From positions 1,550,001-1,614,000 of the forward strand of contig JBLDXI010000007.1 in the NCBI GenBank assembly GCA_047495785.1: a stretch of DNA of 64,000 nt, in the 5' to 3' direction. The notes under the pieces are model-generated. The model was not told the DNA's origin, searched no databases, and saw only the letters and a list, made by a program, of their open reading frames with translations. This stretch comes from Lepidodermella squamata. Lineage: Eukaryota; Gastrotricha. Below, piece by piece: positions 1-11,438 of this stretch; positions within the stretch are counted from its first letter, which is position 1; each line of letters opens with the position of its first letter. The position numbers and the translations under genes are program-made.

Positions 1-216
1 ACCAAATTATTGAATTCAGTACCAAACATCATTGAATTCCGTACCAAATTATCCCAAACAGTTCCAAATTCCAAATCCCCAATTTGAAGACCCAGTCTTC
101 AACTCTAACCTAACCCTAACCTAACCCTAACCTAACCCTAACCCTAACCCTAACCCTAACCACTTAAAAAACGAATAAAATGGTTAGGTATTGAATTAAA
201 TGAAATTTGGTACCGG
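1..216. repeat. Part of a foldback-like element with an interstitial telomere-like tract
   Basis: Positions 1-50 hold direct copies of a motif like GAATTC-n-GTACCAAA. Its inverse, AAATTTGGTACC, lies at about 203-215. Between the arms, 105-161 is a tract of CCCTAA units mixed with CCTAA units. The element is cut by the window edge. It sits downstream of the splice donor of the GT92 gene, so it is probably intronic. Confidence 0.55.
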
Positions 217-359
217 CGTAAGATTTTCCCTTGAATTTAAAACTTTTTTGAATTTTGAATTTTGAATTTTTTTGAAAATAAATTTGAAATTTGAAATTCA
301 AATTTAATTTAATTTAATTGTTTAATTTAATTAGTATTCCCATTATCAGAAATACCTAC

Positions 360-1248
360 CTAGAAGCTTCTCGTATCTATTCAAGTTTTTCTGATTGATA
401 TAGATGACGAAATATTCGAAACCGATCAATCGATGATACTCAATCCATTCGGGCAGCCGGTCGAAATGATTGTGCGCCGTCATTGTGCAAGCCGCTAGTT
501 TGTACTGCCTGTCTCTTTCCGGCAGGTCAAAATTGCAGACTCGCAAATTTCGCCCGGCTTGGTCGAACTCTGGCCGTTGCGGCGACGTTAAATTTACCAT
601 AAAATAGGACCCATTTCCCGCCGGCTCGTTGATCTCACCGGCAATCGGGCATTTCAAGACGATTGTCCATCTTTCACTGTCGCCGGTTCCATTTCGACCC
701 TTGATACTTTGGCAAGCGCTGTTTGGTCCGTTAGGTAAATGAACAACAAATTTAGTGTCTAGCCAATCGTTGTAGTCTTCGAAGTGATGAGGGGAATCGA
801 ATTTCCAGTTCTTTTTCTTATTATTCTTCGAAGCGCTAACATTGCGTCTAGGATCTTCTTTCAGCTTAGGATCCACCATTAACGCGAGCAAAATAACGTA
901 AAGGAACGTAGCTTCTTCAGGTGATGAGCTGCTGTTTGATGAGATTATTTCGCTTTTCAGGAATAAACTGCCAGGAATGGGCAGTCGGGGAGAAATCATA
1001 TACAGCTGTTTGTCGTTGATATCGTCCTCGAAAGCTTTGCGACATGCTGCAAATTCATCGTTCGATCTGAAACGAGGCGTTGTCAGCCTTTTATTAGGGG
1101 CGGCATCGATCAGCTTCGACCAGTAATTAAAGCGATTGAAATACGCGGAAAGAAAAGGTTGTTGAGAAATGATGACGAGGCATAACAGAGCGGAAATAGT
1201 AAAAAAGATTCCAGTTAATGGCTGAACCTTTTTGGGCTCGAAAGTCAT
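360..1248 (-). CDS. GT92 (DUF23) family glycosyltransferase, 5' exon
   Basis: This is the N-terminal exon of a probable Golgi type II membrane glycosyltransferase. The ATG is at 1248, followed by a short cytoplasmic tail and one hydrophobic anchor (about residues 12-30). A luminal stem with NxS/T sites follows. The start of the catalytic domain is recognisable: 'LAACTM' then 'LPEWIEYHRLIGFEYFVIY', the usual opening of GT92 enzymes, where a metal-binding motif should come soon after. The frame runs to a stop just past 360, but TTCTAG|gtaggt at 360/359 is a good donor. I therefore read this as an exon that continues off the left edge, so most of the catalytic domain is outside the window. Family known: GT92 members add hexoses, for example galactose, to glycans. 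The substrate here is unknown. Confidence 0.8.
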
Positions 1249-1327
1249 TCTTGAATTTTCAGTATAAAAGTCTATCTTCCGAAAATCTATCTCAAATTTT
1301 TAACTTGAATTTTTGGCTATAATACCA

Positions 1328-1457
1328 GGTGTGTAGAATCTGCAGACATTCCCGGCAGGAAACTAAATTTTCCTGCGTTAGGAGGCTTAAAAACTTCCCA
1401 AACTATCACTGAAAAACACAAATTTCCCAGCAGCAAGGCTGTCCGGATCTACACCCC
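1328..1457. repeat. Small foldback (MITE-like) sequence
   Basis: GGTGTGTAGAATCTGCAGAC at the left end matches, imperfectly, the reverse complement of the right end (GTCCGGATCTACACCCC). GGCAGGAAA / CTGGGAAA pair further in. It is about 130 bp long with no coding capacity. Confidence 0.5.
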
Positions 1458-1794
1458 TGTTTAATACACTGACCGAAAAGGCTCCCATTTATCTTTTCAA
1501 AAAAATGAATGAATTGGCGTTTCGAATTAAGCACGTGCCCATTTGTATTTGTCATGATTTAAGGTGCGAGATTCAGCTTATATTCTACGCATCACAGTAG
1601 ATGGCGACAATTCATAACAAAAATTCAAGCTAAAATCACCATTAATAATTTTGTCCACAATTAGGTTCAGAATTATACTTTAGTGTCCTGGCGCTAAATG
1701 TTTCTGATTCTGGCGATTTCAGCTTTTTTCGTTTGTTCATCGACACTGATGCCCTCCCTGAACCTTGGATTTTGTATTTTCGCTAAATGGTACC

Positions 1795-1960
1795 CTAAGC
1801 TCAGATATAAGTATATCGGAAAAATCACTGATTTGCAAAATCGATATTCGATACTGGGAATCGATATTTACGAATTGGGGGAATCTAGCACTGAAGTATC
1901 AAATTTAGGGTTGGATAAACCTTATAATTTAGGATGCGTACTTGGCACATGGTCCGATTT
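1795..1960 (-). repeat. Interspersed repeat, copy 1
   Basis: On the minus strand it shares with the copies at about 25.9 and 28.3 kb a core that runs CAGTGCTAGAT, then a GATATCGAT-type stretch, then AATCAGTGATTTTT. It is clearly diverged. Full element ends are not resolved. Confidence 0.5.
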
Positions 1961-2273
1961 CTACCTCCAGGCTTATTCAGCTAGCTTTATTTTCTGTAAG
2001 ATACCGATTCCTCAAGGTTCAGTGACAGCTAAGCAAAACCGAAACTTCCAACCTTGAAAACCGTTCGCCAATCGACACTTTTTTATTCAAAAATTGTTGG
2101 AACAACAGTACAACAATAACAAGATCATGAATTCGCGAGGTTGAGGTAGCAATATAATTTTAAATGATAATAATATAACATCAACATTGAATTCCGCCAA
2201 TATCACTTCGATTTAATTTCGTTGCGCTCTGTTGATTCTATAATTAGGCTATTCAATCGTAGATATTTAGAAG

Positions 2274-5200
2274 TTAGCTCAGCGTGTTGTTATTTTTATC
2301 GAGCGGTTGCCGAGAATAGATCGGGCACAGCCTGGAGCCGCAACACCTGACTTGGGCCAGAGTCGCCGGCTGAACCCAATGCTGAACGCCGCCGCTGCAG
2401 TAGACCATCAACTCGCCGATGGGTATCGATTTCTGGCGGCTCAGCGACCGTTGCGGAACAATTTCGCCGGCCGTGCAGTTTTCGCGCTTGAAATTGTAAA
2501 TTTGCGCGCCGCAACAGCCCCAACTTAACAGATCGCGGGGAGATAGTTTGTAGCGATAGATTTCGCAGACGACGTACTGCGGACCGTTCGGGCCAGCCGA
2601 CATGTCCGGTAGATCGAACATTTCTTCCTTAGTTGCCTTTGACGCGTAAGATACGTCGGACCATAATTCGGGCTGACGCGGCTGAAAATAACAAAAATCG
2701 TTCAGTTTAGCCGGAAAAATTAGCGCGCGAAAAAATAGCTCACAAAATATATCAGAATATTTTTCCGCGGAACTAAATTTGCCTGTATTTGCACTGTAGC
2801 GGAACCAAATATCAAATATTAACACCTCAAAAATGAGTCATTTTTGAATATTTTTTTAATCATGGCCCTCTGCAAGTGATTAAACAGAAAATCGCGGAGA
2901 ATTTTAACATATTTTTTTTTTATAAATCGTGGAATTTCACGATTTTCGGAAAAGGCAGTTTTGGGCGAATTAATTATTTAAAAATTTGGTCCCGCTTAAA
3001 GTATAATCCGAAAACCATTAACCGTGTAAATTTTTGCTTCGAAATAAACAAAATTTGAAAATTAAACTTGAATAAATCACTTTCACTCAAATTCAATTTC
3101 AAAATTGATCAAATAAATTGAAAAATAAATTTACATGTTTGCCTCAATTTCATTGTTCGATTTGGAAATTTGGCAGATCCGTTATCTTCTAATACCAACA
3201 TTACAGGGGAAAAAAATCAATAAAAAAGGTTCCATAATTGCAAGAAAAACTAAAATTAAAAAATAAAGAGTCTCGTTCCTATATAATTTCGTAAAAATAA
3301 TTTAAAAAAAATAGAAAAGAAAATTAGTGTGATTTCTCAAAAAAATTGCGCAATAAACTATAGACAGGTGTATATTTGCAACACCATGCGTTATAGCTTC
3401 CCTAACTCACATTGAGCCATAATTGCTGGATCTAAAGTCCGAAAAACAATTCATAATTTTACCTGACTCCTGATTCTATAGCCTCATTTTCGACTAAAAC
3501 TATGCGTATATTAATTTGACTCACCAATCCCATGGAACAGACGTATTTCGTCGAATCGTAAAATGTCCCGTTGCAGCAGCGTAAAGCGTTCGGTCCAAAG
3601 TACAGCTTCCCGCCGCACGTGATATGCGTCAGGCGTTCGGCCGGGGTGAGTGGCGGTGAGCCGGGGTGAAGCGGCGAAACAGCGCCGTTGTTACACGCCT
3701 CAAATCGCATATCGAACGAATTCTCGGCGCAGCACGACAGCAACTTGAAAGAATTGCGATAGACAGCTCCGTTATCACAGCATAGAAAACCGGCCGGGCA
3801 AATGGAACCGCCGTCCGGCAGCGGCCCGTAAACTGTTGGCTGGGGGTTCGAAAGCGGCAAAACTAGCTCAGAGGCCTGCTGCTGAGAACCTGGCACTGGC
3901 AATACCGGTGCTAATTGCTGGGCCAATTTCATTCCAGGCTGGAAGATGTTACCAGGCAGAATCGACCCGCCCGGCCTCGCATTTCGGGTTGCTTGAACCT
4001 TAGGCTCAGCTTGTTTCAGGTCGATAATCGGTGGCGAATTGACGTTATCATTCGTAACTCTCGTGTCTGATTGGTAGTAGAAGGAGGGTTGCTGGAAAGG
4101 TTCCTGGGGGAATAGCTCATCAGTAATCCCATTGAAAAATCCATTGCCTGCATTTCGATCTGTAAAAAAAGTAATCGATTATAAAATTAAGGCGGCTGGA
4201 ATATTTCTTTGAGCCTATTTTTCATCTAATACCGTCAGTTGGGGCTATCCGGACGGCGAAAAAAAATTACCCCCTGATTTTTTTGCATTTTTACACGTTT
4301 CAGAAGGTCCTGATTCCAATGGAACCAGGATTCCGAATAGCCCCACGGATGGGGCTATTCGGACAGGTGTGGGGCTATTAATGATACATAAATATTCAAT
4401 TCAAATATTACTAATATGCTGTGTTCAGTGGTCGAGTGGCTTGGGATGTGCTTCTAGAAAGCATAGCAAAGTACGAAAGCAGGGTTCGAGTCCACGCCGC
4501 GGAGCAATTTTTTTCCGCAACATTTTTTTATTATCATTTTTATGCCCAAGAATTTGAGCAAACTAAAACACTGATTTTTAGTTGAATTATTTGTCAATTA
4601 TAGTCGTAATTAATTAATTGGCACTGTCGTATGACACCAGTAAATTAGTCTTCTCTTAGTCTTTCCAGCTCATTCAAAAATTAAAATGGAAATGAAGTTA
4701 AAGTCCGCATTAATCAGTAAGAAACCTTTGAAGAACGCAGTTCATTAGCATATTCAAATGGCAGACCGAATAGCCCCACAACATCATTTTTTCGAGGGGC
4801 TAAAAGGACGCAATTAATTAGACAAAAGTACGAGTCGGATCGGGGCGTTTTTAATTTTCATGGGTGCCCTAGCGTCTGTAGATTCAGGAAAAATTGGGCG
4901 CAGGTCCAGCAAAATTCTCTTCGGGTCCAGGTAATTCAACGCAGAACAGTGCTTAAACTGAGTCAAACTTACACCTGAAAGGTAAGGCCATATCTTTACA
5001 ACCACTTACTCTCAGGCCATGAAATTTTTATAGCATATGGGTCGTCTTTCCACCTAACTCCGTGCAAAATTTCACTGCCAACGGCCGGGTAGTTTTTGAG
5101 CCATGCTCATTCTCCCGTTTTCATGAACATTCGTCCGAATAGCCCCACTGACCCAGATTACCCCAAGTGACGGTAATGAACCAAAATTAATTTTGAGGAA

Positions 5201-5421
5201 ATTATATAGACAATAAATGATCTAGTGATCTCGAATGATGTTGAAGCTTACTCTTAAAAAAGAGTTCTGGATTGTACGGAGGACCTTGGAAAATATCATT
5301 TCACAGCAATATTGGAAAATGAAACTGTTAGCTTCATATTATAAGCAATAAACTCACCCCAGAAAAATGCAGAGGCTTGAGCTATCAGCTGATAGCTGAA
5401 GACGAACAGCGAATATTTCAT
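2274..5421 (-). CDS. Galaxin-like secreted cysteine-rich protein
   Basis: The model has three exons: 5421-5358, 4159-3525 and 2681-2274. All junctions are GT-AG with matching phases, giving about 368 residues. Exon 1 encodes a signal peptide (MKYSLFVFSYQLIAQASA). Exon 2 holds a linker rich in Gln and Pro, then di-cysteine modules (ICPAGFLCCDNGAVY, LSCCAENSFDMRFEACNNG, RCCNGTFYDSTKYVCSMG). Exon 3 adds WGCCGAQIYNFKRENCTAGE and further CC units. The spacing CC(x)G-x-Y-(x5-8)-C-x-x-G is that of galaxin repeats, known from extracellular and biomineral matrices in corals and other invertebrates. I infer an extracellular structural role. Intron 1 (4160-5357) is almost filled by the element at 4232-5173. 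Other disulphide-rich matrix families are possible. Confidence 0.72.
4232..5173. mobile_element. Foldback-like non-autonomous DNA element A (GGGGCTATTCGGAC arrays)
   Basis: Both ends lie next to TA. The left end reads CCGTCAGTTGGGG, and the reverse complement of the right end reads CCGTCACTTGGGG. Copies of GGGGCTAT(C/T)CGGAC lie at 4241 and 4351, with a partial copy at 4371. The inverse, CCGAATAGCCCC, lies at 4333, 4766 and 5135. It is 942 bp long, inside intron 1 of the galaxin-like gene, without a transposase reading frame. The TA flanks and short terminal inverted repeats suggest a Tc1/mariner-type MITE, but that is inference. Confidence 0.72.
4424..4507 (+). pseudogene. tRNA-Ser-like relic inside element A
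   Basis: An A-box-like GTGGTCGAGTGG and an exact B-box-like GGTTCGAGTCC lie at tRNA spacing. An anticodon-type hairpin (GCTT CTAGAAA GC) and a long variable region are typical of class II tRNA-Ser(AGA). The acceptor and T stems pair badly. It is either a decayed tRNA or the head of a tRNA-derived SINE carried in the element. Confidence 0.5.
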
Positions 5422-7125
5422 AATTCAATAAATAATATCCACCTGAAAAATGAGGTTGAAGTTAATTTTTCGCGAGGTTATGATTATATCAGTTTTTCCG
5501 GGAACATATCATCGCCGCGCTATTGTTATCTTTGTTTGTTGTAGTAAATTGCTACCATTCATCATCGCCGTTTTAATATACCTTGCGCATATGCAAAACA
5601 TTTAAGGATCCTGTTTATGATATATATAACCGCAAGTTTTTAAATTGAGCTACCTTAAACACGAGTGTATAATAAAAACGCGTTGCGAGCGCAGGCAGCG
5701 GCGGTGGCGCAAAAAATCAAGTGGTGCAGTGGTTGAAAAATAATAACGAGAATCTCGGCAAGAAAATGCTAGAACACTTGTAACCTGACCGCGCGCGCGC
5801 ATCTAGCAATAATAATAAATGATGATACTAAAAGCGGCTCGTAATAATGCTGCACAGGTCAGCAAGTGCGTCGCCAGATTTTCATCATATAACGCGCGAT
5901 TAAATAATATCATGAAAATAAGATTTTAAAAAGTTGAAAACGACACGTTGCTCGCGTTGCGTGTTACGCGCGCCGTTATTTATGCATTTTTTTAATGAAA
6001 TTTTTCGCCCGCTTTTTGAGATTGAACAAGCAGCCTGATGTAAGATGAGAGATAAAACACAAGTATCACTTAATGCAGCCATTTTCCTAACCCCCACCCC
6101 TGCTAGAATTGTGCCGGCTATTGGTGAGGGTAGACGTGAACAAAATAATGTCAAAAGGCCTATTTTTAAACGATCAACATGTTATATCATTGTTGGATGC
6201 CTTTTGATTGTTGGGCAAAAACAATGCGATTATCACTCTAAACCAACTTTTTCTCAACAGGCCGCTAAAAAGCTGCGATGCAATTTTGTTTAAAAATGAC
6301 CCTCCTTTCAACTTGAAAAACAAAAAGGCGATAAATCAAGCATGATTATATTCATAAAAACAAACGAAGCATCACCTCGTCTTATTCATACGCCGCAGAA
6401 AAATAGCGAAATTGCAGTGCGAAACGTTGAAATTTATAATGCGCACCTTTTTTTAGTTTAAAGGCATTGAGCTAAATTGCGGCCAGGCGCGATAATAACA
6501 ACCATCAGAGGCGAGCGGTCACGCAGAAAATACCTGTTTATTCAAAGGCCGAGTTATTGCTTATTTTTTTCTATAATATTTTTACGCGCCCTCCTGCGCT
6601 TAAATGAGTATTTCCGTTATTCTCGCGCTCGCCTTTTCATAAGCGCAAGTTGATTATATTGGAACATTTCCGTCTGATCGCGCGTGAAAAAAATGTCAAA
6701 TATTTTGTTCCGGCTGTGAAGTATTATTTTCTTGAAACTTGTTTATCAATCAAGTCAACACAACAAAACTTGCGTGATTATTCGCTCGCAAAAGTCACCT
6801 TTTGATGTATTTTTGTCCCAAAACCTCTCAATTCAGTTTATTATTGCTCGAACATCATGAGTTTTTGCAACTAAACAACCATAAAATTGCACAATAAAAT
6901 CAGGCCATATTACACTATATAAGTATATTATGTAGAAACTAATAGAAGGTCGAGAAGTTGTTCAGGTAAATAAAAATTAAGGTGATACAGAGGTAGTATT
7001 TTACCAAAATTAATTCTCATAAAATTTAAAACCGTCGTTAATTTATATACCAATAATACCCGCAATAAATAGAAGTTCTCATGTGATTGTCGAATTTAAA
7101 AAAAAAATTAAGGAAGATTGGTGGT
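5422..7125. other. Intergenic region, no gene seen
   Basis: Between the galaxin-like gene start and the 3' end of the receptor gene. The sequence is AT-rich with scattered CG-rich patches (about 5680-5720 and 5790-5805). Short frames at 5900-6293 have no recognisable composition or splice context. Confidence 0.5.
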
Positions 7126-8717
7126 TCAAGCTGTTTGGCGCGGCAGGTAGCAAACCAGGGTGGCAACAGCTGCAATGGTAAATAACACGAAAAACAGTCT
7201 GTTGAGTACGATTGCGATCAATTTGCCATCGCTGAGTCCGTCCAGACAACACTTCTTCGTAACAACAACGGGTTCTTCATCGGCCGATTTTATGAACGAA
7301 GTTTCAGCGCCATCAGCAGCCACTGCCGTTGCCCCAGCCTGAGCAGCCGGCTTCTTCCCAATTTTACCGAGGAAGGAACACAGGAAAATCGAGCCCAAAA
7401 TATCGATAAAAATCTGGAATAAATTACGTAAATTTTTTTTAATTTTTCGACTAAAATTCCCACCTTTTTCACGATAGCCGGGGCTTCGCCGGAGCAGGCG
7501 TACGAGTCGCGGATTAAGGCGCTGAAGAAGGCTGAGAAAGCAGCTAACAGACTGCCAAGGCAGAAGCACATGACGATTTTCGGGGCGCCGTTCGACGCAT
7601 TTTTAGCCGCCGAACCAACCATATCGGACATGACGAAGGCATAAAGGAAGAAGGCTATGAAAACAGCGCTGGCTACCAGTACTTTCGATTTCGAATTTGC
7701 GGGCAGCAAAAATGGCACAACGGTTAGAAGGACTAACAAGACCACCGGCTACAAATTATGTCAACAAAAATTAAATTTTCGAGAAAAATTATTCTAGTTA
7801 CCCAAAGAAGAATTCTTTGATAGAATTCGATATTGCCTCGTCGCAATTTCAGCGTGTAAGTTAGGTCGGAGAAGGGAGTATCCGGGCAGCAGGAATAATA
7901 GGCAACATTTTTTCTGGCCCAATGTCCGACTAATTCCCAACGTTGCGAGGCGATGTACGGCGTGAGGGAGATGTCAGCAATGTCGTCCGAAAACGAGGGG
8001 TCAAATGCCTTGGCTTCCCAGGCCCATGAACCGAATTTGAACGAACATTGCGGCTCGTCGTACGGGAAATTGGTCGAGTCGAAGTGATCGTCGCATTGGC
8101 TCTTGTAGACATTAGGCGGGATCCAGATGACAGTTCCATCTGAGTGGACCCACGCCATGGCTACGGCATCATCTGAATCTCGCATAGTAGTCTGATCATC
8201 CAAGCTGCGGAAATTATTTCAATTTTAGCTAAATTTATCCAATTTTATCGATTATTACTTGTTGTATAGGATGAAATCAGGCTTCCAGATCGAATTGACC
8301 GGAACGCGGACGGTTTTGATACCTCCGAAGTCACGCGGGTTCCAGGTAAGGAACGGGTCCTTCCACTTGTGGCGAGACCAAATAACTGAAGATAACGCTT
8401 GCTCATCCTCGTTCAAATCGATGATTTTCACCAGTGATAGCGTGAATTCAAGTCGAAAAGTATCGTTACTGAAATATTGATAAAATTAATTGAAATTAAT
8501 TAATATTTAAAAAATTACTGAAATAATAGAGGCCGACCAGATCGGCCAATTTTTAGGTATTGCCCATGAATGCGTTGAATTAGCTGTTTTTCGTAAGGAA
8601 TTTCTGCGAGAATTGTGAAAATTAGAACAAATTATTATTTAAGCTTGGAAATTTACCTGGAATACTTTCAGAACTTGCGAAAATCGGTAGTATAAAAAGC
8701 GGTATAATTAAGCGCAT
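7126..8717 (-). CDS. Cys-loop receptor, nicotinic acetylcholine receptor alpha-type subunit
   Basis: A pentameric ligand-gated ion channel subunit of the plasma membrane. The six exons are 8717-8657, 8603-8519, 8468-8259, 8204-7802, 7748-7464 and 7413-7126. All are GT-AG with consistent phase, giving 443 residues. In order: a signal peptide (MRLIIPLFILPIFASS); a ligand-binding domain with WNPRDFGGIKTVRVP and WKPDFILYN; the Cys-loop; the loop-C vicinal cysteines YYSCCPDTPFSDLTYTL, which mark an alpha-type subunit; TM1; TM2 (KVLVASAVFIAFFLYAFVM); TM3; a short loop between TM3 and TM4; and TM4 near the C-terminus. Oddity: 15 residues separate the two Cys-loop cysteines, against the usual 13, with two extra residues just after the first Cys. 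Acetylcholine as agonist is inferred from the vicinal cysteines. Confidence 0.92.
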
Positions 8718-10001
8718 TTTCTCCTAAATAATAAGGTGGCTGTTTTAGTGATAATGAGCAGCGATAATGAGGGAGAAATAAAGCCGGCCACGTGCGCGGG
8801 AGTCATGAAGCTGGCTGGTTCTTCGCGTCTGGGTCAGGCAAGCAATAAAAATATTAGTGTGGCCGAATTAGGCGGCTGTGTCTTGTGCAAAACACGTCGA
8901 GATGGCCGCGGCAATCGCACACACTTCGCCGGCACTTGTCTCCTGTGTTTATCGTTTGTTCAGCTGTGTATAATTGGCCCCGTGTTCTGCACATCAGAAA
9001 AACTGTGGGCGCGCGCGCTCGCTCGCGTTTGTTTTTAGCGCTTCTCCTCAAGCCAAGCAAATAATACCAACCGCAAGCCGGTAGCCTAGGTAAATGCGGT
9101 TAATAACCCGCGTAATTATAGCCGGTGGGTCGGCTGGATTAAACACCGAGCCTGTTGATGACGGACGGGCGGGGCTGAGACAACCTCTTGACAAGCCGTC
9201 GCGTTGTTCAGGCCTTTGTCTCAGTTGTAAAACAAGTCGCGTTGCGATTATTTGCCAGCAGCCATCGAACCTCCTTAAAACAGCTGAGATGACCGGTAAA
9301 AATGTCATCTTTCAGCAAATAACCCTCTCGAGTGTTGTATTTACATTCAGCAGCGTTAAATAACACATATCAGCTGTGCTTCGCGAGAGATATCGCCTTT
9401 TTATAACTCGCCTTGACATCATGGCCTATTACTGAGTGAGTGAGAACATGCAGAATTTAATAAAAATCAACGTGAGTAAACAAAATTTTAATAAAATCAA
9501 CCTTAAAAAAGTTGTGCGCGCGCGCTTAAAATCGAAAACCAGTGCGCGGAACGCAACAATAGTGTGCGCTAATAGATTTTGTCACCTCTACTTGATGTAA
9601 ATATAAAATATCAATGCGCAGCCGTTTTTCCGATTAATTTCACGTCATCATCATCATCATCATTGAGCTTTCATTATACAATTTTAAAAGCAAATATTCG
9701 CCGTGATGTGCAATAAATTGTTAAAAAAAAACTTGTCACTTGCGCTATTGCTTTGAGGTCACCGCCGCAGTTTTTTCACCTCTCGAATGTCGCAGCTGAA
9801 TTTTTTGATTGAAGCGACGCGTCGGGACTGAGTGCACTGGATAAAAAGAGCCGCTGTGAATGCCGATCTCCCGCCGGGCCTTGGTTACCTATGAAAAGCA
9901 GAAGCCGCGCTAAAATGTGTCTCTCTTGAGAGGTATTAGCTCTCAACTGTACAAAGAGTGAAAAGAAATCAGGCAGTTTACAAGTTTCGAGGCTAAGAAA
10001 A
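8718..10001. promoter_or_regulatory. Divergent intergenic region between the receptor and EF-hand genes
   Basis: This 1.3 kb separates two divergently transcribed genes and must hold both promoters. It contains CG-rich patches (about 9006-9030 and 9500-9550) and a (CAT)6-like microsatellite at about 9647-9663. I cannot pinpoint a TATA box or start site. Overlapping frames on both strands look like chance. Confidence 0.35.
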
Positions 10002-11438
10002 ATGGCGGCTTTGAATAAATTCGCATCGAAACGGGTGTCGTCTGGAACCCGGTACCTGACTGGTGACGGATCAGGGCGATACAACGAACACCCCTTGTTC
10101 ACCCTTGGTATGCCAAGCATGCCGGCGCCGAGGCAAAAAACTACAGTGCCGTCAACCTCCTTGCCTCAACAATCGCTTGTAAGTAAAAGCAAAAAAATGT
10201 TATATTGAAACAATAGGTGGCAAAAATTTTGTGAGAAATGCTGCTAATTACAATGTTTTATGCTTTTTACACCTCGAACCGCCCACTTCCTGCTTTAGTT
10301 CGTATCACCTGAGTAACAAGACGAGAAAATTTCTTTGAAGAGCCCTCTCCATTTCTTTAACTCGAGTGGGACATTGAGAGAAATTTTCTTTTTAAGGCTG
10401 CCATGGGCGGAATTTTCTACGGCTATCACGACCCGGTTCCAGTGAACAATCTACCGGCCCCGAACAAATTTTCATTGCGAAATGAACGATCACGTGAGGA
10501 CGATCTCGAGCTGGCCAATCCATCGAAAACTCTGCCTTTAAGGCCGGTCGACGAAGGAGCTGGTAGGGTGTCTAAAACAGCCCGTTTCGCCCGGGAAAAT
10601 CCGAAAATCATCGAAAGCCTGAAAATTGTTCGAAAAAATTTATCGGCTCGGTTAGAAGAGGCGGAACGAGAATTTCGACGGCTTGACGAAGTCAACTGCC
10701 AGCGAATTAACCACGAAATTTTTATCGAAATGCTTCGCAGGTGAATTTTGAAATTCAAATTTTTTTGAAATAATTTGAATTTTTTAGAATGAATGCTCGC
10801 GAGAGTATTTACGATGGCGAGGGTGGTATTTGCGAGCCGGATGAAGAAATTATCGAGGCGTTGTGGCTGGTTTTACGCAAAACAACATCAGGCTGGGTTC
10901 ATTTCCACGAGTACCAGCGTTTCATCGCCGGCGTTGTTCCCGCGTCATCGATGCGCTTCCGCCGACCGGAAAAGGGCGATTCGAACTTTTTCGTGCGTTC
11001 AAAGCGGCTAAACAGCGAGAAGGAGTTGATGGAAAATTCACTGAAGCAGAAACTTGAACACAGGCTGGACGATGTTATATCGGAGATGGTTGCTTTTGAT
11101 AAAACAAATACCGGCCGGATTCCGGAGAAGGCTTTCAAATCTATCTTAGCAGAGTTACAGCCCGAATTTAGCAATGCCGATTTAAGAATGTTGGCGAAAC
11201 GTTACGCTTGTCCTACCAACGAATCGTAATTATTTTAAGGTATAATTTTTATTTTTATTTTTTATTTATTTTTTTTTGCAGAATGGTGAATTATTACGAA
11301 TTTTTGAAGCCGATCGCTATGCCGCACCTGGTCAAGTGGGAAATGAAGCACGTTGTGAATAATTCTCGGCCGCCGGTCGTAAAAAGTGCCCTAGCGGCGC
11401 CAGCACTTCCTCGTCATCCAATCGACAATCTCTGGTAG
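10002..11438 (+). CDS. EF-hand-type protein, possibly cytoskeletal or ciliary
   Basis: The four exons are 10002-10178, 10397-10740, 10788-11225 and 11282-11438. Phases agree, and the protein is about 371 residues. The N-terminus is basic and disordered. A charged helical stretch (residues about 125-170, 'LSARLEEAEREFRRLDEV') is followed by EF-hand-like helices. The pair AFDKTNTGRIPEKAFKSIL ... SMVNYYEFLKPI has EF-hand shape, but the first loop lacks the acidic residues at positions 3, 5 and 12, so calcium binding is doubtful. An earlier unit ends 'SGWVHFHEYQRFIAGV'. This layout recalls EF-hand proteins of cilia and flagella, but I do not recognise a specific orthologue. AATAAA lies at about 11580. 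Confidence 0.68.

Larger units (their letters stand above)
1249..2273. other. Intergenic stretch with repeat relics
   Basis: No convincing gene. It holds a small foldback sequence at 1328-1457 and an interspersed-repeat copy at about 1795-1960, both listed separately. A 119-codon frame at 1698-2057 lies mostly in the repeat copy. Confidence 0.6.

Noticed and set aside
1698-2057. 119-codon open frame on the plus strand
   Set aside because: It lies mostly in a diverged interspersed repeat; no domain, and composition matches the repeat.
4369-4557. 62-codon frame over the tRNA-like relic
   Set aside because: The frame is explained by the tRNA-derived sequence.
5900-6293. Overlapping frames of about 83 residues on both strands
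   Set aside because: Open on both strands, no splice context and no recognisable motif.
8736-9363. Several frames on both strands upstream of the receptor gene
   Set aside because: They overlap each other in a CG-rich promoter-like area; no family resemblance.
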